A DNA stretch of 64,000 bases from Psychroserpens sp041224425 (GCF_041224425.1 NZ_JBGFGL010000070.1:1-64000); one strand, 5' to 3'; positions 33,807 to 42,734 are shown, counted from the first letter of the stretch. The notes: generated from the sequence alone by a model not told the origin. Numbers and translations: made by a program.

Positions 33807-34605
33807 CTGGGATTTTTAGAAACACCTTACTTTTCTGATTTAAGACCTCCAAGAACTCCAGTTCCCGTCCCATATTGAGTAAGGTATAATCAAAAGTTTC
33901 ATCGTCTTCAACAAATCGAATAAATTCGTCAACTCGATGTTCAGGGATATCAAAATTATCTACTAAAAAAGTAGACGCAAAATAATGTTTGACTACTGTA
34001 ACTGGAACTTCATTGATACCAGCAGCTTTTTTATTTTTTACTTTCGAACGAAACAAAGGCAATAACAATTGATCTACAACACTAATCACATTCAAACCAT
34101 TAACCATGGTTTGAGATTGTGAATGCATGGCAATGTTATTGATTTCACTTCTGTTATCATCAGAAAACTCATATTCATCACTGCGTTTGATTCCAAAATA
34201 CAAAGCATCTAATCTCGGATTATAAGTTTTAACATTTTCTACGTCAGTATTTAAATCGCCCGTTAATCCTTTGGTCATGATTAATATTTCATCAAGTTTA
34301 TAAATCTCCTCAAACAACATAATACTCATTCGTCTTGACTCCAAAATACCTTCATGAACTCTAAAATCAATATTTTGATATTGTAATGCCCTAATTTCTA
34401 TAAGATCGTTTAGTGCTACAGCAATACTGAACTCTCCATTTTCATCAGTTACAACACCCTTATTTGATGAAGCATTGAAAATGGTAATACCTTCAATATC
34501 GTTTCCTTCAACAATAATTTTACCCTCAACCACTACACGTGTAATGTCTTGGGAAAAACTTGAAAATGACATACAAATAAGAATAATAGATAATAGTTTT
34601 TTCAT
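33793..34605 (-). CDS. exported carboxypeptidase-regulatory-like protein (first paralogue)
   Basis: A 270-residue protein and the most divergent of the three: signal peptide (about 1-18, ending FSSFSQ), CarboxypepD_reg-like domain (VEGKIIVEGNDIEGITIFNA, VVTDENGEFSI), then KLDEILIMTKGLTGDLNTDV with the LTGDL motif kept but the GIPGYTGKP block replaced by LDALYFGIKRSDEYEF. It ends in IPDEED. As first gene it should carry the promoter, but I find no good box in the 136-base gap with pepE. Function unknown. Confidence 0.75.
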   Translation of the reverse strand: MKKLLSIILICMSFSSFSQDITRVVVEGKIIVEGNDIEGITIFNASSNKGVVTDENGEFSIAVALNDLIEIRALQYQNIDFRVHEGILESRRMSIMLFEEIYKLDEILIMTKGLTGDLNTDVENVKTYNPRLDALYFGIKRSDEYEFSDDNRSEINNIAMHSQSQTMVNGLNVISVVDQLLLPLFRSKVKNKKAAGINEVPVTVVKHYFASTFLVDNFDIPEHRVDEFIRFVEDDETFDYTLLNMGRELEFLEVLNQKSKVFLKIPDEED

Positions 34606-34741
34606 GGTGTGATATTTTTTTAAAAATAACCTCTATTTCATATTATTTCAACATAAGTGCTTCTAAACTTTTGTTAAATTAAGGGTTTACTTAAATTTAC
34701 AACAAATAAAGGAATTGCTATAGACCTTTAACTTTCAACTT

Positions 34742-35449
34742 ATGAAAAAACTTATTATTGCCAGTACATCAACCATACATGGCAGCGGTCCATTGGAATA
34801 CATTTTAGAGGAGCTTTCCAAATTTTTTGAACATACTTCTGAAATCTTGTTCATCCCGTATGCTAGGCCAGGAGGTATTACACATGATGAATACACGGCA
34901 AACGTCAATAAAGCTTTTTCTCAAATAGGAAAAAATGCCATAGGAATTCATGAGTTTGACGATCCTAAAAAAGCCATTTCTGAAGCTAAGGCACTATTTA
35001 CAGGTGGTGGAAATACATTTGTATTGGTGAATCAGTTATACAAGAACGATTTAATTGAAACTATTAAAGAGGCTGTTTATTCAGGAACACCTTATTTGGG
35101 AACCAGTGCGGGAAGTAATATTTGCGGACTTACAGTAAACACGACCAATGATATGCCAATTGTGTATCCACCAAGTTTTAAAACATTTGGTTTCGTGCCT
35201 TTTAATATCAATCCGCATTACTTAGATCCTGATCCGAAAAGCACTCATAAAGGTGAAACACGAGAAACCCGAATTAAGGAATTCCATGCATTCAATACGC
35301 AACCTGTTGTAGGGCTAAGAGAAGGAAGTTGGTTAGAAGTACAAGGAGATAAAATAATTCTTAAAGGTTCATTACAAGCTCGGATATTTCAATATCAAAA
35401 ACAACCATACGAAGTTGATTCTAATACTGACCTAAGTCATCTAAAGTAA
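34742..35449 (+). CDS. pepE: peptidase E (alpha-aspartyl dipeptidase)
   Basis: A 235-residue cytoplasmic serine peptidase of family S51. The nucleophile is Ser122 in GTSAGSN, with His159 in NINPHYLDP, the same order and spacing as the E. coli enzyme, and the LFTGGGNTF loop forms part of the oxyanion site. It cleaves dipeptides that start with Asp. The length is normal. It lies 77 bases upstream of the M15 peptidase gene and may form a small group of peptidases with it and the M48 gene, but each has enough gap for its own promoter. Confidence 0.95.
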   Translation: MKKLIIASTSTIHGSGPLEYILEELSKFFEHTSEILFIPYARPGGITHDEYTANVNKAFSQIGKNAIGIHEFDDPKKAISEAKALFTGGGNTFVLVNQLYKNDLIETIKEAVYSGTPYLGTSAGSNICGLTVNTTNDMPIVYPPSFKTFGFVPFNINPHYLDPDPKSTHKGETRETRIKEFHAFNTQPVVGLREGSWLEVQGDKIILKGSLQARIFQYQKQPYEVDSNTDLSHLK

Positions 35450-35526
35450 AATGTATCAAGATCTTATTTTGGTCCGTTTGTTGTTATAAATGTTAAAACA
35501 AACTTTATTTCAAAACGAATTGTAAT

Positions 35527-36261
35527 TTGAAACGACGACAATTCATAAAAACAACTTTAGCTTCAGGTATAGCCTTATCAGTAATTCCTCATTTTGCTTT
35601 TCAGGAACAAACATCATCTATATCCTATGACCATTTGATTGGTAAAGGCAATCCTATCCTTTTTGGTGATGGCTATAAATTACAGAAAGATGCATATGAT
35701 AGTTTTTCAGAGCTAAAATCAGCTGCCCTAAAAGAAGGTATTCACATACAAGTCGTATCTAGCTACCGGAATTACGCTCATCAAAACAGAATTTGGGAAC
35801 GAAAATTCAAGCGATTTACCAACAATGGTCTCTCACCAATTCAAAGTATTGAAAAAATTATTGAATATTCTACAATTCCAGGAACCTCAAGACATCATTG
35901 GGGAACCGATATTGATATTATTGACACCAATGTTGAACAACCAAATTCTGTACTTCAGCCTAGACACTTTGAAAAAGGCGGTTGTTTTCATAAGTTAAAA
36001 TCATGGATGGATGACAACTCAAAAAACTTTGGATTTCATCTTGTTTACACAAACAACCCAGATCGCAAGGGATTTAAGTATGAACCTTGGCATTATAGTT
36101 TCAAGCCCATCTCCCAAAACTATTTGAAACAGTATCTAAAATTAGATATTGAAACCATTATATCGGAAGAAAAGCTTTTGGGTCACCAGTATTTTTCTAA
36201 ACAATTCATTTCAAAATATTTAAATCAAAACATTTTAGATATAAATCCTGAACTTTTGTAA
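35527..36261 (+). CDS. M15-family D-alanyl-D-alanine carboxypeptidase, Tat-exported
   Basis: A 244-residue VanY-type zinc peptidase that trims peptidoglycan stem peptides. The zinc site is seen in SRHHWGTDIDI (family pattern SxHxxGxAxD) and in EPWHYSF; SSYRNYAHQNRIW is the substrate-binding block. The N-terminus is a twin-arginine signal (KRRQFIKTTLASGIALS), which predicts export in folded form through the Tat system. The start is TTG at 35527, and it must be close to here because the RR motif follows at once. TAATTTG overlaps the start and resembles a promoter box, so the true 5' end deserves a check. Confidence 0.92.
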   Translation: MKRRQFIKTTLASGIALSVIPHFAFQEQTSSISYDHLIGKGNPILFGDGYKLQKDAYDSFSELKSAALKEGIHIQVVSSYRNYAHQNRIWERKFKRFTNNGLSPIQSIEKIIEYSTIPGTSRHHWGTDIDIIDTNVEQPNSVLQPRHFEKGGCFHKLKSWMDDNSKNFGFHLVYTNNPDRKGFKYEPWHYSFKPISQNYLKQYLKLDIETIISEEKLLGHQYFSKQFISKYLNQNILDINPELL

Positions 36262-36288
36262 ATTTAGGTATTCATAAATCACTTTATC

Positions 36289-37059
36289 ATGAGAGGTAAA
36301 AATTTTAAAATCAGATTACTTATCGGTTTAGCCATTGCGTTGTTTTTTGTAGTAAAGCGTTGCGCTCAAAGAGAGGAAAACCCATATACTGGTCGCGTTC
36401 AAACCATATCAATGACACCAGATCGTGAAATCCAAATCGGATTGGCAAGTGCTCCTGGTATGGCACAACAACATGGTGGTTTACATCCAAACACACAGTA
36501 TCAAGCATTAGTAGATGACGTTGGAAATAAATTAGTAAGCAGTAGTATTGCAAATAAAACACCATACCAATATGAGTTCCATTTGCTTTCTGACCCGAAT
36601 ACCATCAATGCATTTGCCTTACCTGGTGGACAAATATTTATTACCTATGCCTTGTTCTCAAAACTTGAAAACGAAGATCAACTTGCTGGTGTCTTAGGTC
36701 ATGAAATTGGTCATGTACTTGGTCGTCATAGTGCCGAACGCATTGCTGAAAGTGAATATTGGCAAGGTTTGGCAACTGCTGGATCTGTTGGAGGTGATAT
36801 AGGAGGATTGGTTAGTGGTATTGGACAACAAACATTATTAACCAACGGAAGGGATGATGAGCTGGAAAGTGATGATTTAGGGGTTAAATTTATGATGAGA
36901 GCTGGCTATAATCCAGAAGAAATGATTGGTGTTATGGAGATTTTAAAAGCAGCTGCAGGTCCAAATCGTGTACCTGAATTTCAAAGCACCCATCCCGATC
37001 CTGAAAACCGGATAGAGAAAATTCGAGAATCTATTTCTAAATACAAAAAGACGCTTTAA
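36289..37059 (+). CDS. M48-family zinc metalloprotease
   Basis: A 256-residue M48 peptidase with an N-terminal membrane anchor or signal (about 9-22). The zinc site HEIGH (His138, Glu139, His142) sits in VLGHEIGHVLGRHSAER, and the third ligand is the Glu of DELESDDLG. NAFALPGGQIFI is also typical. Related proteins (YcaL, BepA-like) act in envelope protein quality control. The last codons form the left arm of the terminator that follows. Confidence 0.93.
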   Translation: MRGKNFKIRLLIGLAIALFFVVKRCAQREENPYTGRVQTISMTPDREIQIGLASAPGMAQQHGGLHPNTQYQALVDDVGNKLVSSSIANKTPYQYEFHLLSDPNTINAFALPGGQIFITYALFSKLENEDQLAGVLGHEIGHVLGRHSAERIAESEYWQGLATAGSVGGDIGGLVSGIGQQTLLTNGRDDELESDDLGVKFMMRAGYNPEEMIGVMEILKAAAGPNRVPEFQSTHPDPENRIEKIRESISKYKKTL

Positions 37060-37072
37060 AAAGCGTCTTTTT
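37045..37072 (+). terminator. intrinsic terminator overlapping the end of the M48 gene
   Basis: AAAAAGACGCTT / AAGCGTCTTTTT, perfect 12-bp stem, with loop TAAA that contains the stop codon (37057-37059). The left arm encodes the last four residues. Confidence 0.9.
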
Positions 37073-37120
37073 ACTAACTAACTAACTCAAATAATTGTCA
37101 TTTTTTTAATGACATTTTTT

Positions 37121-37510
37121 TTAAGAGTCCAGACCTCTGATATAAGCTAAAGTATCTACAGCGTTAGACGCTTTAGCAAAATTCTCGGCTGTTTCTCCTT
37201 TATCCGTTTTAACATCAAGCTTAGCTCCATTTTCGACTAAGATTTTAAGAATTTCCAAACGGTTGTATTTTGCTGCATACATAGCAGGTGTAAGACCATT
37301 AGAAGTTTTGTTTACACTAACTCCTAAATCGATTAATTTTTTTACTGTTTCAACATCCCCTTTAACGATAGACATGCAAAACGGACTAACAGTTGATTTC
37401 TTAGATACGACTTCTACAGTTGAAGACGAATTACTAATTACATTTTTCGCATTTAAAGTACTTACTGAAAATGCCATTGCGATTGCAACGATAACTACTG
37501 ATTTTTTCAT
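37121..37510 (-). CDS. exported ankyrin-repeat protein
   Basis: A 129-residue protein with a signal peptide (about 1-21, ending LNAK). Two clear ankyrin repeats follow: SPFCMSIVKGDVETVKKLID-LG and NGLTPAMYAAKYNRLEILKIL-NGA, then a partial third one (DKGETAENFAKAS). Ankyrin repeats bind proteins; small exported ones of this kind are common in Flavobacteriaceae and without known role. It converges on the M48 gene and is divergent from gpmI. Confidence 0.85.
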   Translation of the reverse strand: MKKSVVIVAIAMAFSVSTLNAKNVISNSSSTVEVVSKKSTVSPFCMSIVKGDVETVKKLIDLGVSVNKTSNGLTPAMYAAKYNRLEILKILVENGAKLDVKTDKGETAENFAKASNAVDTLAYIRGLDS

Positions 37511-37567
37511 GATGAAAGATTTAAATTAATTGATTTGTTTTTTGATTATACTAAAAAGACGATATTA

Positions 37568-37623
37568 TTTCCAAAGTGTTACACTATAAAAACACAAATA
37601 ACATTTTTTTAACTCTTTGGAAA
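37568..37623. repeat. 9-bp perfect inverted repeat, 38-base spacing
   Basis: TTTCCAAAG at 37568-37576 and CTTTGGAAA at 37615-37623 lie in the 261-base gap between the divergent ankyrin gene and gpmI. They could form a long-loop hairpin or be two half-sites of a regulator. Nothing else in the gap but the gpmI -7 box is recognised. Confidence 0.5.
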
Positions 37624-37746
37624 CAAATCTGTTAAGAGCATCACAATTTTAAAACCCTAAGTAACTCTATTCCAATCATTAATTAATCAAAGTTTAAAAT
37701 GTCATATTTTGTAGAGTAATTTTTATCATTTAGGTATTTAAACTTT

Positions 37747-37754
37747 TATCTTTG
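37747..37754 (+). promoter_or_regulatory. promoter -7 box of gpmI
   Basis: TATCTTTG, an exact match, 17 bases ahead of the ATG at 37772. No clear -33 box. Confidence 0.6.
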
Positions 37755-37771
37755 AAGTAAATAAATCTGAG

Positions 37772-39295
37772 ATGAATAAGAAAGTAATTCTAATGATACT
37801 CGATGGTTGGGGTAAATCTCCAGACCCTAAGGTCTCTGCTATAGATAATGCCTACACACCATTTATAGATTCGCTTTATAAAAAATACTCAAACGCTTCT
37901 TTAAGGACTGACGGATTGCATGTTGGTCTTCCAGAAGGACAAATGGGAAATAGTGAAGTTGGTCACATGAATCTTGGTGCAGGTCGTATCGTATATCAAG
38001 ATCTTGTTAAAATCAATCTAGCTGTTGAAAATAACACCTTAAAAGATGAAAAGGCTCTTGTAGAAGCTTTTGAATATGCTAAAAACAATCATAAACCTAT
38101 ACATTTTTTAGGATTAGTAAGTGATGGTGGTGTGCACTCTCATATCAAACACCTTTTTGGTTTGGTTGATGCTGCACAATCTTATGGAATAGAGCAATCC
38201 TTTATCCATGCTTTTACAGATGGTCGTGATGTAGACCCTAAATCAGGTTTTGGATTTATCATGTCATTGGAAAGTCATATCAAAGACACTAACTCGCAAT
38301 TGGCTTCTGTTACTGGTCGTTATTATGCTATGGACAGGGATAAACGTTGGGAACGTGTTAAAATTGCTTACGATGCCCTTGTTCATGGTAAAGGTGAGCA
38401 CTCAAAAAATGCTACCGAATCGATTCAAAATAGTTACGACCACAATGTGACTGATGAATTTATTAAACCAATAGTTATGGTTGATAAAGATAATCAACCT
38501 ATTGGAACCATTAAAGATGGAGATGTGGTTGTATTTTTCAATTTTAGAACCGATAGAGGTCGACAACTGACGGAAGCCTTATCGCAACGGGATTTTCATG
38601 AGCAGAATATGCACAAACTGAACTTGCATTACGTAACCATGACCAATTATGATGAAACGTTTGAAAACGTTCATGTCATTTTCAGCAAGGACAACCTCAA
38701 GGATACCTTAGGTGAAGTTCTTGAGAAACACCATAAAACGCAAATCAGGATTGCAGAAACTGAAAAATACCCTCATGTTACCTTTTTCTTTTCTGGTGGA
38801 AATGAAAAAGAATTTAAGGGTGAAACTCGTATTTTAAAAAATTCTCCAAAAGTCGCCACTTATGATTTAAAACCAGAAATGAGTGCTTATGAACTTCGCG
38901 ATGCTTTGGTTCCTGAAATCCAAAAAGGAGAGGTCGATTTTGTATGCCTCAATTTTGCAAATGGAGATATGGTTGGTCACACTGGTGTTATGGACGCAGC
39001 CATTAAAGCATGTGAAGCCGTTGACGTTTGTGTTAAAGATGTTGTAACAGCAGCTTTGGAAAAGGATTATACTACAATTCTGATAGCAGACCACGGCAAC
39101 TGTGAAACGATGATTAATCCTGACGGCACGCCTCATACGGCTCATACTACGAATCCCGTTCCTATCATTCTTATCAATAATGACAAAACAACGGTTAAGG
39201 ATGGTATTTTGGGAGATATCGCGCCAACGATTTTAAATCTTATGGGTATCGAACAACCAGAAGCCATGACACAAAAGTCCTTAGTAACACTTTAG
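37772..39295 (+). CDS. gpmI: 2,3-bisphosphoglycerate-independent phosphoglycerate mutase
   Basis: A 507-residue manganese-dependent mutase that interconverts 3- and 2-phosphoglycerate in glycolysis. It has the alkaline-phosphatase-fold start LMILDGWGKSP, the catalytic Ser61 in GQMGNSEVGHMNLGAGR, the phosphate-binding FTDGRDVDP, RYYAMDRDKRWER, and the metal-binding C-terminal blocks NFANGDMVGHTG and ADHGNCE. The length is typical. It is followed 31 bases later by a small HAD phosphatase. Confidence 0.98.
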   Translation: MNKKVILMILDGWGKSPDPKVSAIDNAYTPFIDSLYKKYSNASLRTDGLHVGLPEGQMGNSEVGHMNLGAGRIVYQDLVKINLAVENNTLKDEKALVEAFEYAKNNHKPIHFLGLVSDGGVHSHIKHLFGLVDAAQSYGIEQSFIHAFTDGRDVDPKSGFGFIMSLESHIKDTNSQLASVTGRYYAMDRDKRWERVKIAYDALVHGKGEHSKNATESIQNSYDHNVTDEFIKPIVMVDKDNQPIGTIKDGDVVVFFNFRTDRGRQLTEALSQRDFHEQNMHKLNLHYVTMTNYDETFENVHVIFSKDNLKDTLGEVLEKHHKTQIRIAETEKYPHVTFFFSGGNEKEFKGETRILKNSPKVATYDLKPEMSAYELRDALVPEIQKGEVDFVCLNFANGDMVGHTGVMDAAIKACEAVDVCVKDVVTAALEKDYTTILIADHGNCETMINPDGTPHTAHTTNPVPIILINNDKTTVKDGILGDIAPTILNLMGIEQPEAMTQKSLVTL

Positions 39296-39314
39296 TAGGA
39301 ATCGATAATTATTG

Positions 39315-39322
39315 TAATTTTG
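39315..39322 (+). promoter_or_regulatory. promoter -7 box directly ahead of the HAD gene
   Basis: TAATTTTG followed by CGCC and ATG. With the start of transcription expected about 5-7 bases after the box, the message would begin at or next to the ATG. Confidence 0.6.
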
Positions 39323-39326
39323 CGCC

Positions 39327-39752
39327 ATGAGCCATTCTATAAATTTTTTAGACAAATTAGTGATCGCAATTGATTTCGATGGAACAATTGTTGAAGATGC
39401 CTATCCTAAAATTGGAAAGCCTCGTATCTTTGCCTTTGAAACATTGAAGCGACTTCAAAAAGATGGACATCGCTTAATATTATGGACCTACAGAAGTGGT
39501 AGTAAACTTGCGGAAGCAGTTCAGTTTTGTAAAGATCACGGCATTACTTTTTATGCTGTAAACCAGAGCTTTCCTGAAGAGCAATATGATGATTCCGTTA
39601 GTAGAAAAATTTATGCAGACATCTATATTGATGACCGAAACATTGGTGGTATTCTTGGTTGGGGTGAAGTCTACCAAATTATTACCAACGAAAAACCAGA
39701 CATCAAACCTCAAAAACGAAAATCAGGTTTTTTAGGCTTATTCAAAAAGTAA
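39327..39752 (+). CDS. small HAD-type phosphatase, BT0820-like
   Basis: A 141-residue cytoplasmic protein. Motif I is IAIDFDGTIVED (nucleophile and acid/base Asp), motif II LILWTYRSG (Ser/Thr), and a C-terminal acidic motif DIYIDDRNIGG. There is no cap domain. It matches the small HAD group typified by BT0820 of Bacteroides, whose substrate is not established. Its stop codon abuts that of the convergent CoA-transferase gene (TAA directly followed by TTA), with no spacer between them. Confidence 0.88.
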   Translation: MSHSINFLDKLVIAIDFDGTIVEDAYPKIGKPRIFAFETLKRLQKDGHRLILWTYRSGSKLAEAVQFCKDHGITFYAVNQSFPEEQYDDSVSRKIYADIYIDDRNIGGILGWGEVYQIITNEKPDIKPQKRKSGFLGLFKK

Positions 39753-41018
39753 TTAAAGCATTTCAAAATAGGCTTTATCTAAAGCTTCCCTGTGATCTGG
39801 ATGTGCTACATCTACCAAGGCCTTAACGCGTTGTTGTATGGTTTTTCCATAGAGATTGGCAACACCAAATTCTGTCACTACATAGTGGATGTGTGCTCTT
39901 GTTGTTACAACACCTGCTCCAGCTTTTAAGGTTGGCACAATGCGACTCAATCCTTTTTTGGTCACTGAAGGTAATGCGATAATCGCTTTTCCACCTTCAC
40001 TTAAGGAGGCACCTCTTATAAAATCCATTTGACCACCAACACCTGAATACATTTTTGTGCCTATGGAATCTGCACAAACTTGTCCTGTAACATCCACTTC
40101 AATAGCTGAATTGATCGCTACCATTCGAGGATTTTGTTTGATAATGGAAACATCATTCACGAAATCTGAAGATCGCATTTCAACAAACGGATTGTTATCC
40201 ACATAATCATACAAACGTTTGGAACCCATTAAAAAAGTTGCCATTGCACGACCTGGATTAATGCCTTTGTAATTGCCATTAATTACATCTTTCAGAATTA
40301 AATCAATAACACCATCTGAGAACATTTCAGTATGCAATCCTAAGTCTTTATGATTATGCAGTCGCGACAGTACGGCATTTGGGATATTTCCTATACCCAT
40401 TTGAAGCGTACTTCTATCTTCAATAAGCTCTGCAACATAATCGCCTATCCTGGCTTCAATTTCAGTTGGTTCTGTTGCTGGATGAGAAGGTAATGGCTCG
40501 TCAACCTCAACAAAAGCATCAATTTCAGAATAATGAATAATACCATCTCCAAAAGTTCGAGGCATTTGCTTGTTCACTTGTGCAATGACATAATCGGCAT
40601 TATCGATTGCAGCCAAAGTTGCTTCTACCGAAACGCCCAAAGAACAATAACCATGTTGATCAGGCACTGAAACGTGAATTAAGGCAACTTGTATATCGAC
40701 AATATTTCTTTTGAATAGATTAGGCACTTCACTCAAGAACACTGGAGTATACGATCCATTTCCTGCAGCTAAAGTATGTCGTACATTTCGTCCTATGAAA
40801 AAGGAATTGACATGAAAGCTTTCAGCATATTCCGGATTGGCATAAGGCGCTTCTCCTTCGGTATGGAGCTGACAAATTTCAACATTTCGCAATTCCTCGT
40901 GACGTTCAGACAACGCTTTTATAAGAACGGTTGGTGCAGCAGCAGCTGCATGTAAATATATTTTATCGTTTGACTTTACAACTTTTAATGCCTCTTCAGC
41001 ACTTACGGCTTTATACAT
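39753..41018 (-). CDS. acetyl-CoA hydrolase/CoA-transferase family protein
   Basis: A 421-residue enzyme of the acetyl-CoA hydrolase/4-hydroxybutyrate CoA-transferase family, which forms a glutamyl-CoA thioester intermediate. The catalytic Glu is Glu231 in GLHTEMFSDG; the CoA-binding loop QMGIGNIPNAV and the GVGGQMDFIRGA motif are intact. It moves CoA between short carboxylates such as acetate; the exact acceptor cannot be read from sequence. A TACCTTTG box at 41046-41053 is its likely promoter. Confidence 0.93.
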   Translation of the reverse strand: MYKAVSAEEALKVVKSNDKIYLHAAAAAPTVLIKALSERHEELRNVEICQLHTEGEAPYANPEYAESFHVNSFFIGRNVRHTLAAGNGSYTPVFLSEVPNLFKRNIVDIQVALIHVSVPDQHGYCSLGVSVEATLAAIDNADYVIAQVNKQMPRTFGDGIIHYSEIDAFVEVDEPLPSHPATEPTEIEARIGDYVAELIEDRSTLQMGIGNIPNAVLSRLHNHKDLGLHTEMFSDGVIDLILKDVINGNYKGINPGRAMATFLMGSKRLYDYVDNNPFVEMRSSDFVNDVSIIKQNPRMVAINSAIEVDVTGQVCADSIGTKMYSGVGGQMDFIRGASLSEGGKAIIALPSVTKKGLSRIVPTLKAGAGVVTTRAHIHYVVTEFGVANLYGKTIQQRVKALVDVAHPDHREALDKAYFEML

Positions 41019-41045
41019 AGTTACGGTCTTATTTATTTGATACTA

Positions 41046-41053
41046 CAAAGGTA
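41046..41053 (-). promoter_or_regulatory. promoter -7 box of the CoA-transferase gene
   Basis: TACCTTTG on the minus strand, 27 bases ahead of the ATG at 41018. Confidence 0.5.
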
Positions 41054-41116
41054 AGGGACAGCTTAAATTTAAAAACTGTCAAATATCATATTTAGGTTAA
41101 AAGATTTAAATTTAAG

Positions 41117-41124
41117 TATCTTTG
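41117..41124 (+). promoter_or_regulatory. promoter -7 box of map
   Basis: TATCTTTG, 16 bases ahead of the ATG at 41141. A weak TTTAG lies 21 bases upstream. Confidence 0.6.
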
Positions 41125-41140
41125 CACATATTTTAAAACC

Positions 41141-41959
41141 ATGATAATAGTTAAGACCAAAGAAGAAATTGAACTAATGCGTCAAAGCGCTTTAGTGGTT
41201 TCAAAAACCTTGGGTATGCTGGCTAAAGAAGTTAAAGCTGGTGTTACCACGAATCAATTGGATAAATTAGCTGAAGACTACATTAGAGCGCAAGGTGCCG
41301 TACCAGGTTTTTTAGGCCTTTATGATTGTCCGTCAACTTTGTTATGCAGTGTCAATGATGCAGTAGTACATGGTTTACCTACGGATAGACCTTTAGAAAA
41401 TGGCGATATCGTTTCTATTGATTGTGGTGCCTTGATGAATGGTTTCTATGGCGATCATGCGTATACCTTTGAAATCGGTGAGGTAGCTCCAGAAACTAAA
41501 AAATTAATACAAGTTACCAAGGAATCGCTTTACTTAGGTATCAAGGAATTTAAAATTGGAAATCGTGTTGGTGATGTTGGATATGCCATTCAAAACTATT
41601 GCGAGTCTTATGGCTATGGTGTAGTTAGGGAGTTGGTTGGTCATGGTATCGGTCGTAAAATGCATGAAGACCCAGAAATGCCGAACTATGGAAGACGTGG
41701 TAGAGGAAAAAAATTCATTGAAGGTATGGTTGTTGCCATTGAGCCTATGATTAATGGTGGTACCCATCGTGTTAAACAACTTAAGGATGGTTGGACTATT
41801 GTGACTAAAGATGGACAACCTAGTGTACACTTCGAGCATGATGTTGCTTTAGTTGATGGCAAACCTGAAATACTTTCAACTTTTGCATATGTTCACGAAG
41901 CTCTAGGAATACAAAGCGATGAAGAAGACGCCTTTAGAAAAGAAGCCCTAGTGCTCTAA
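41141..41959 (+). CDS. map: methionine aminopeptidase, type I
   Basis: A 272-residue enzyme that removes the initiator Met from new proteins. The metal-ligand blocks are all visible: SIDCGALMNGFYGDHAYTF (two Asp), RELVGHGIGRKMHEDPEMPN (His), VAIEPMINGG (Glu), and VHFEHDVALV (Glu). The C-terminal tail is about 20 residues longer than in E. coli (252-272), usual for the phylum. A methyltransferase gene starts one base after its stop codon, so the two form an operon. Confidence 0.97.
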   Translation: MIIVKTKEEIELMRQSALVVSKTLGMLAKEVKAGVTTNQLDKLAEDYIRAQGAVPGFLGLYDCPSTLLCSVNDAVVHGLPTDRPLENGDIVSIDCGALMNGFYGDHAYTFEIGEVAPETKKLIQVTKESLYLGIKEFKIGNRVGDVGYAIQNYCESYGYGVVRELVGHGIGRKMHEDPEMPNYGRRGRGKKFIEGMVVAIEPMINGGTHRVKQLKDGWTIVTKDGQPSVHFEHDVALVDGKPEILSTFAYVHEALGIQSDEEDAFRKEALVL

Positions 41960-41960
41960 A

Positions 41961-42734
41961 ATGAAGCAGCTATTCAAACTGATATTAAACACCATTCCAA
42001 GACCTCTACTGATAAGGCTAAGCTATATTGCAAAACCTGTTTTGGTGTTTTTCTTGAAAGGAAAAAAGTACACCGATCCTATTGATGGTAAACAATTCAA
42101 AAGCTTTTTGTCTTATGGATACGGTCAGCAAAGACCTAATGTACTTTCACCTTCTACCTTATCTTTGGAACGTCATCGACTGTTGTGGTTATATTTAAAA
42201 CGGGAGACGGATTTTTTTACAAACACAAAGCAGTGTAGAAAAGTACTGCACTTTGCACCTGAACAGTGTTTTTTAAAACGATTTAAGGCCTTAGATCATA
42301 TTGATTATACCACAACCGATTTGAATTCGCCTATTGCTGATGTAAAAGCAGACATTTGCAATCTTCCTTTTAGTGATAATAGTTATGATGTGATTTTTTG
42401 CAACCATGTTTTGGAACACATCCCTGACGATACCAAAGCCATGCAAGAGTTATATCGTGTCTTGAAACCTGGAGGTTTTGGGATTTTTCAAATACCACAA
42501 GATCTGACAAGAGAACAGACGTTTGAAGATAATTCCATTACCGACCGAAAAGCACGAGCTGAAATCTTTGGGCAGTATGACCATGTTCGTGTATATGGTC
42601 GTGATTATTTTGACAAGCTACGTTCTATTGGCTTTAAAGTTGACGAAGTAGACTATACCTCTCAGCTTTCCGAAGAAGAAATTGACACATTCCGATTGGC
42701 CAAAGGTGAAATCATTCCTGTGGTTTACAAGTAA
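41961..42734 (+). CDS. class I SAM-dependent methyltransferase
   Basis: A 257-residue Methyltransf_11-type protein. The N-terminal 60 residues contain a hydrophobic basic segment (LLIRLSYIAKPVLVFFLKGKK). The SAM fold follows: KVLHFAPEQCFLKRF as motif I (degenerate, without the usual glycines), YTTTDLNSPIADVKADICNL, and the motif YDVIFCNHVLEHIPDD. The FAPE form of motif I is found in a group of methyltransferases associated with small-molecule or cell-surface modification. Substrate unknown. It is one base downstream of map, and its TAA abuts the stop of the convergent T9SS gene. Confidence 0.88.
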   Translation: MKQLFKLILNTIPRPLLIRLSYIAKPVLVFFLKGKKYTDPIDGKQFKSFLSYGYGQQRPNVLSPSTLSLERHRLLWLYLKRETDFFTNTKQCRKVLHFAPEQCFLKRFKALDHIDYTTTDLNSPIADVKADICNLPFSDNSYDVIFCNHVLEHIPDDTKAMQELYRVLKPGGFGIFQIPQDLTREQTFEDNSITDRKARAEIFGQYDHVRVYGRDYFDKLRSIGFKVDEVDYTSQLSEEEIDTFRLAKGEIIPVVYK

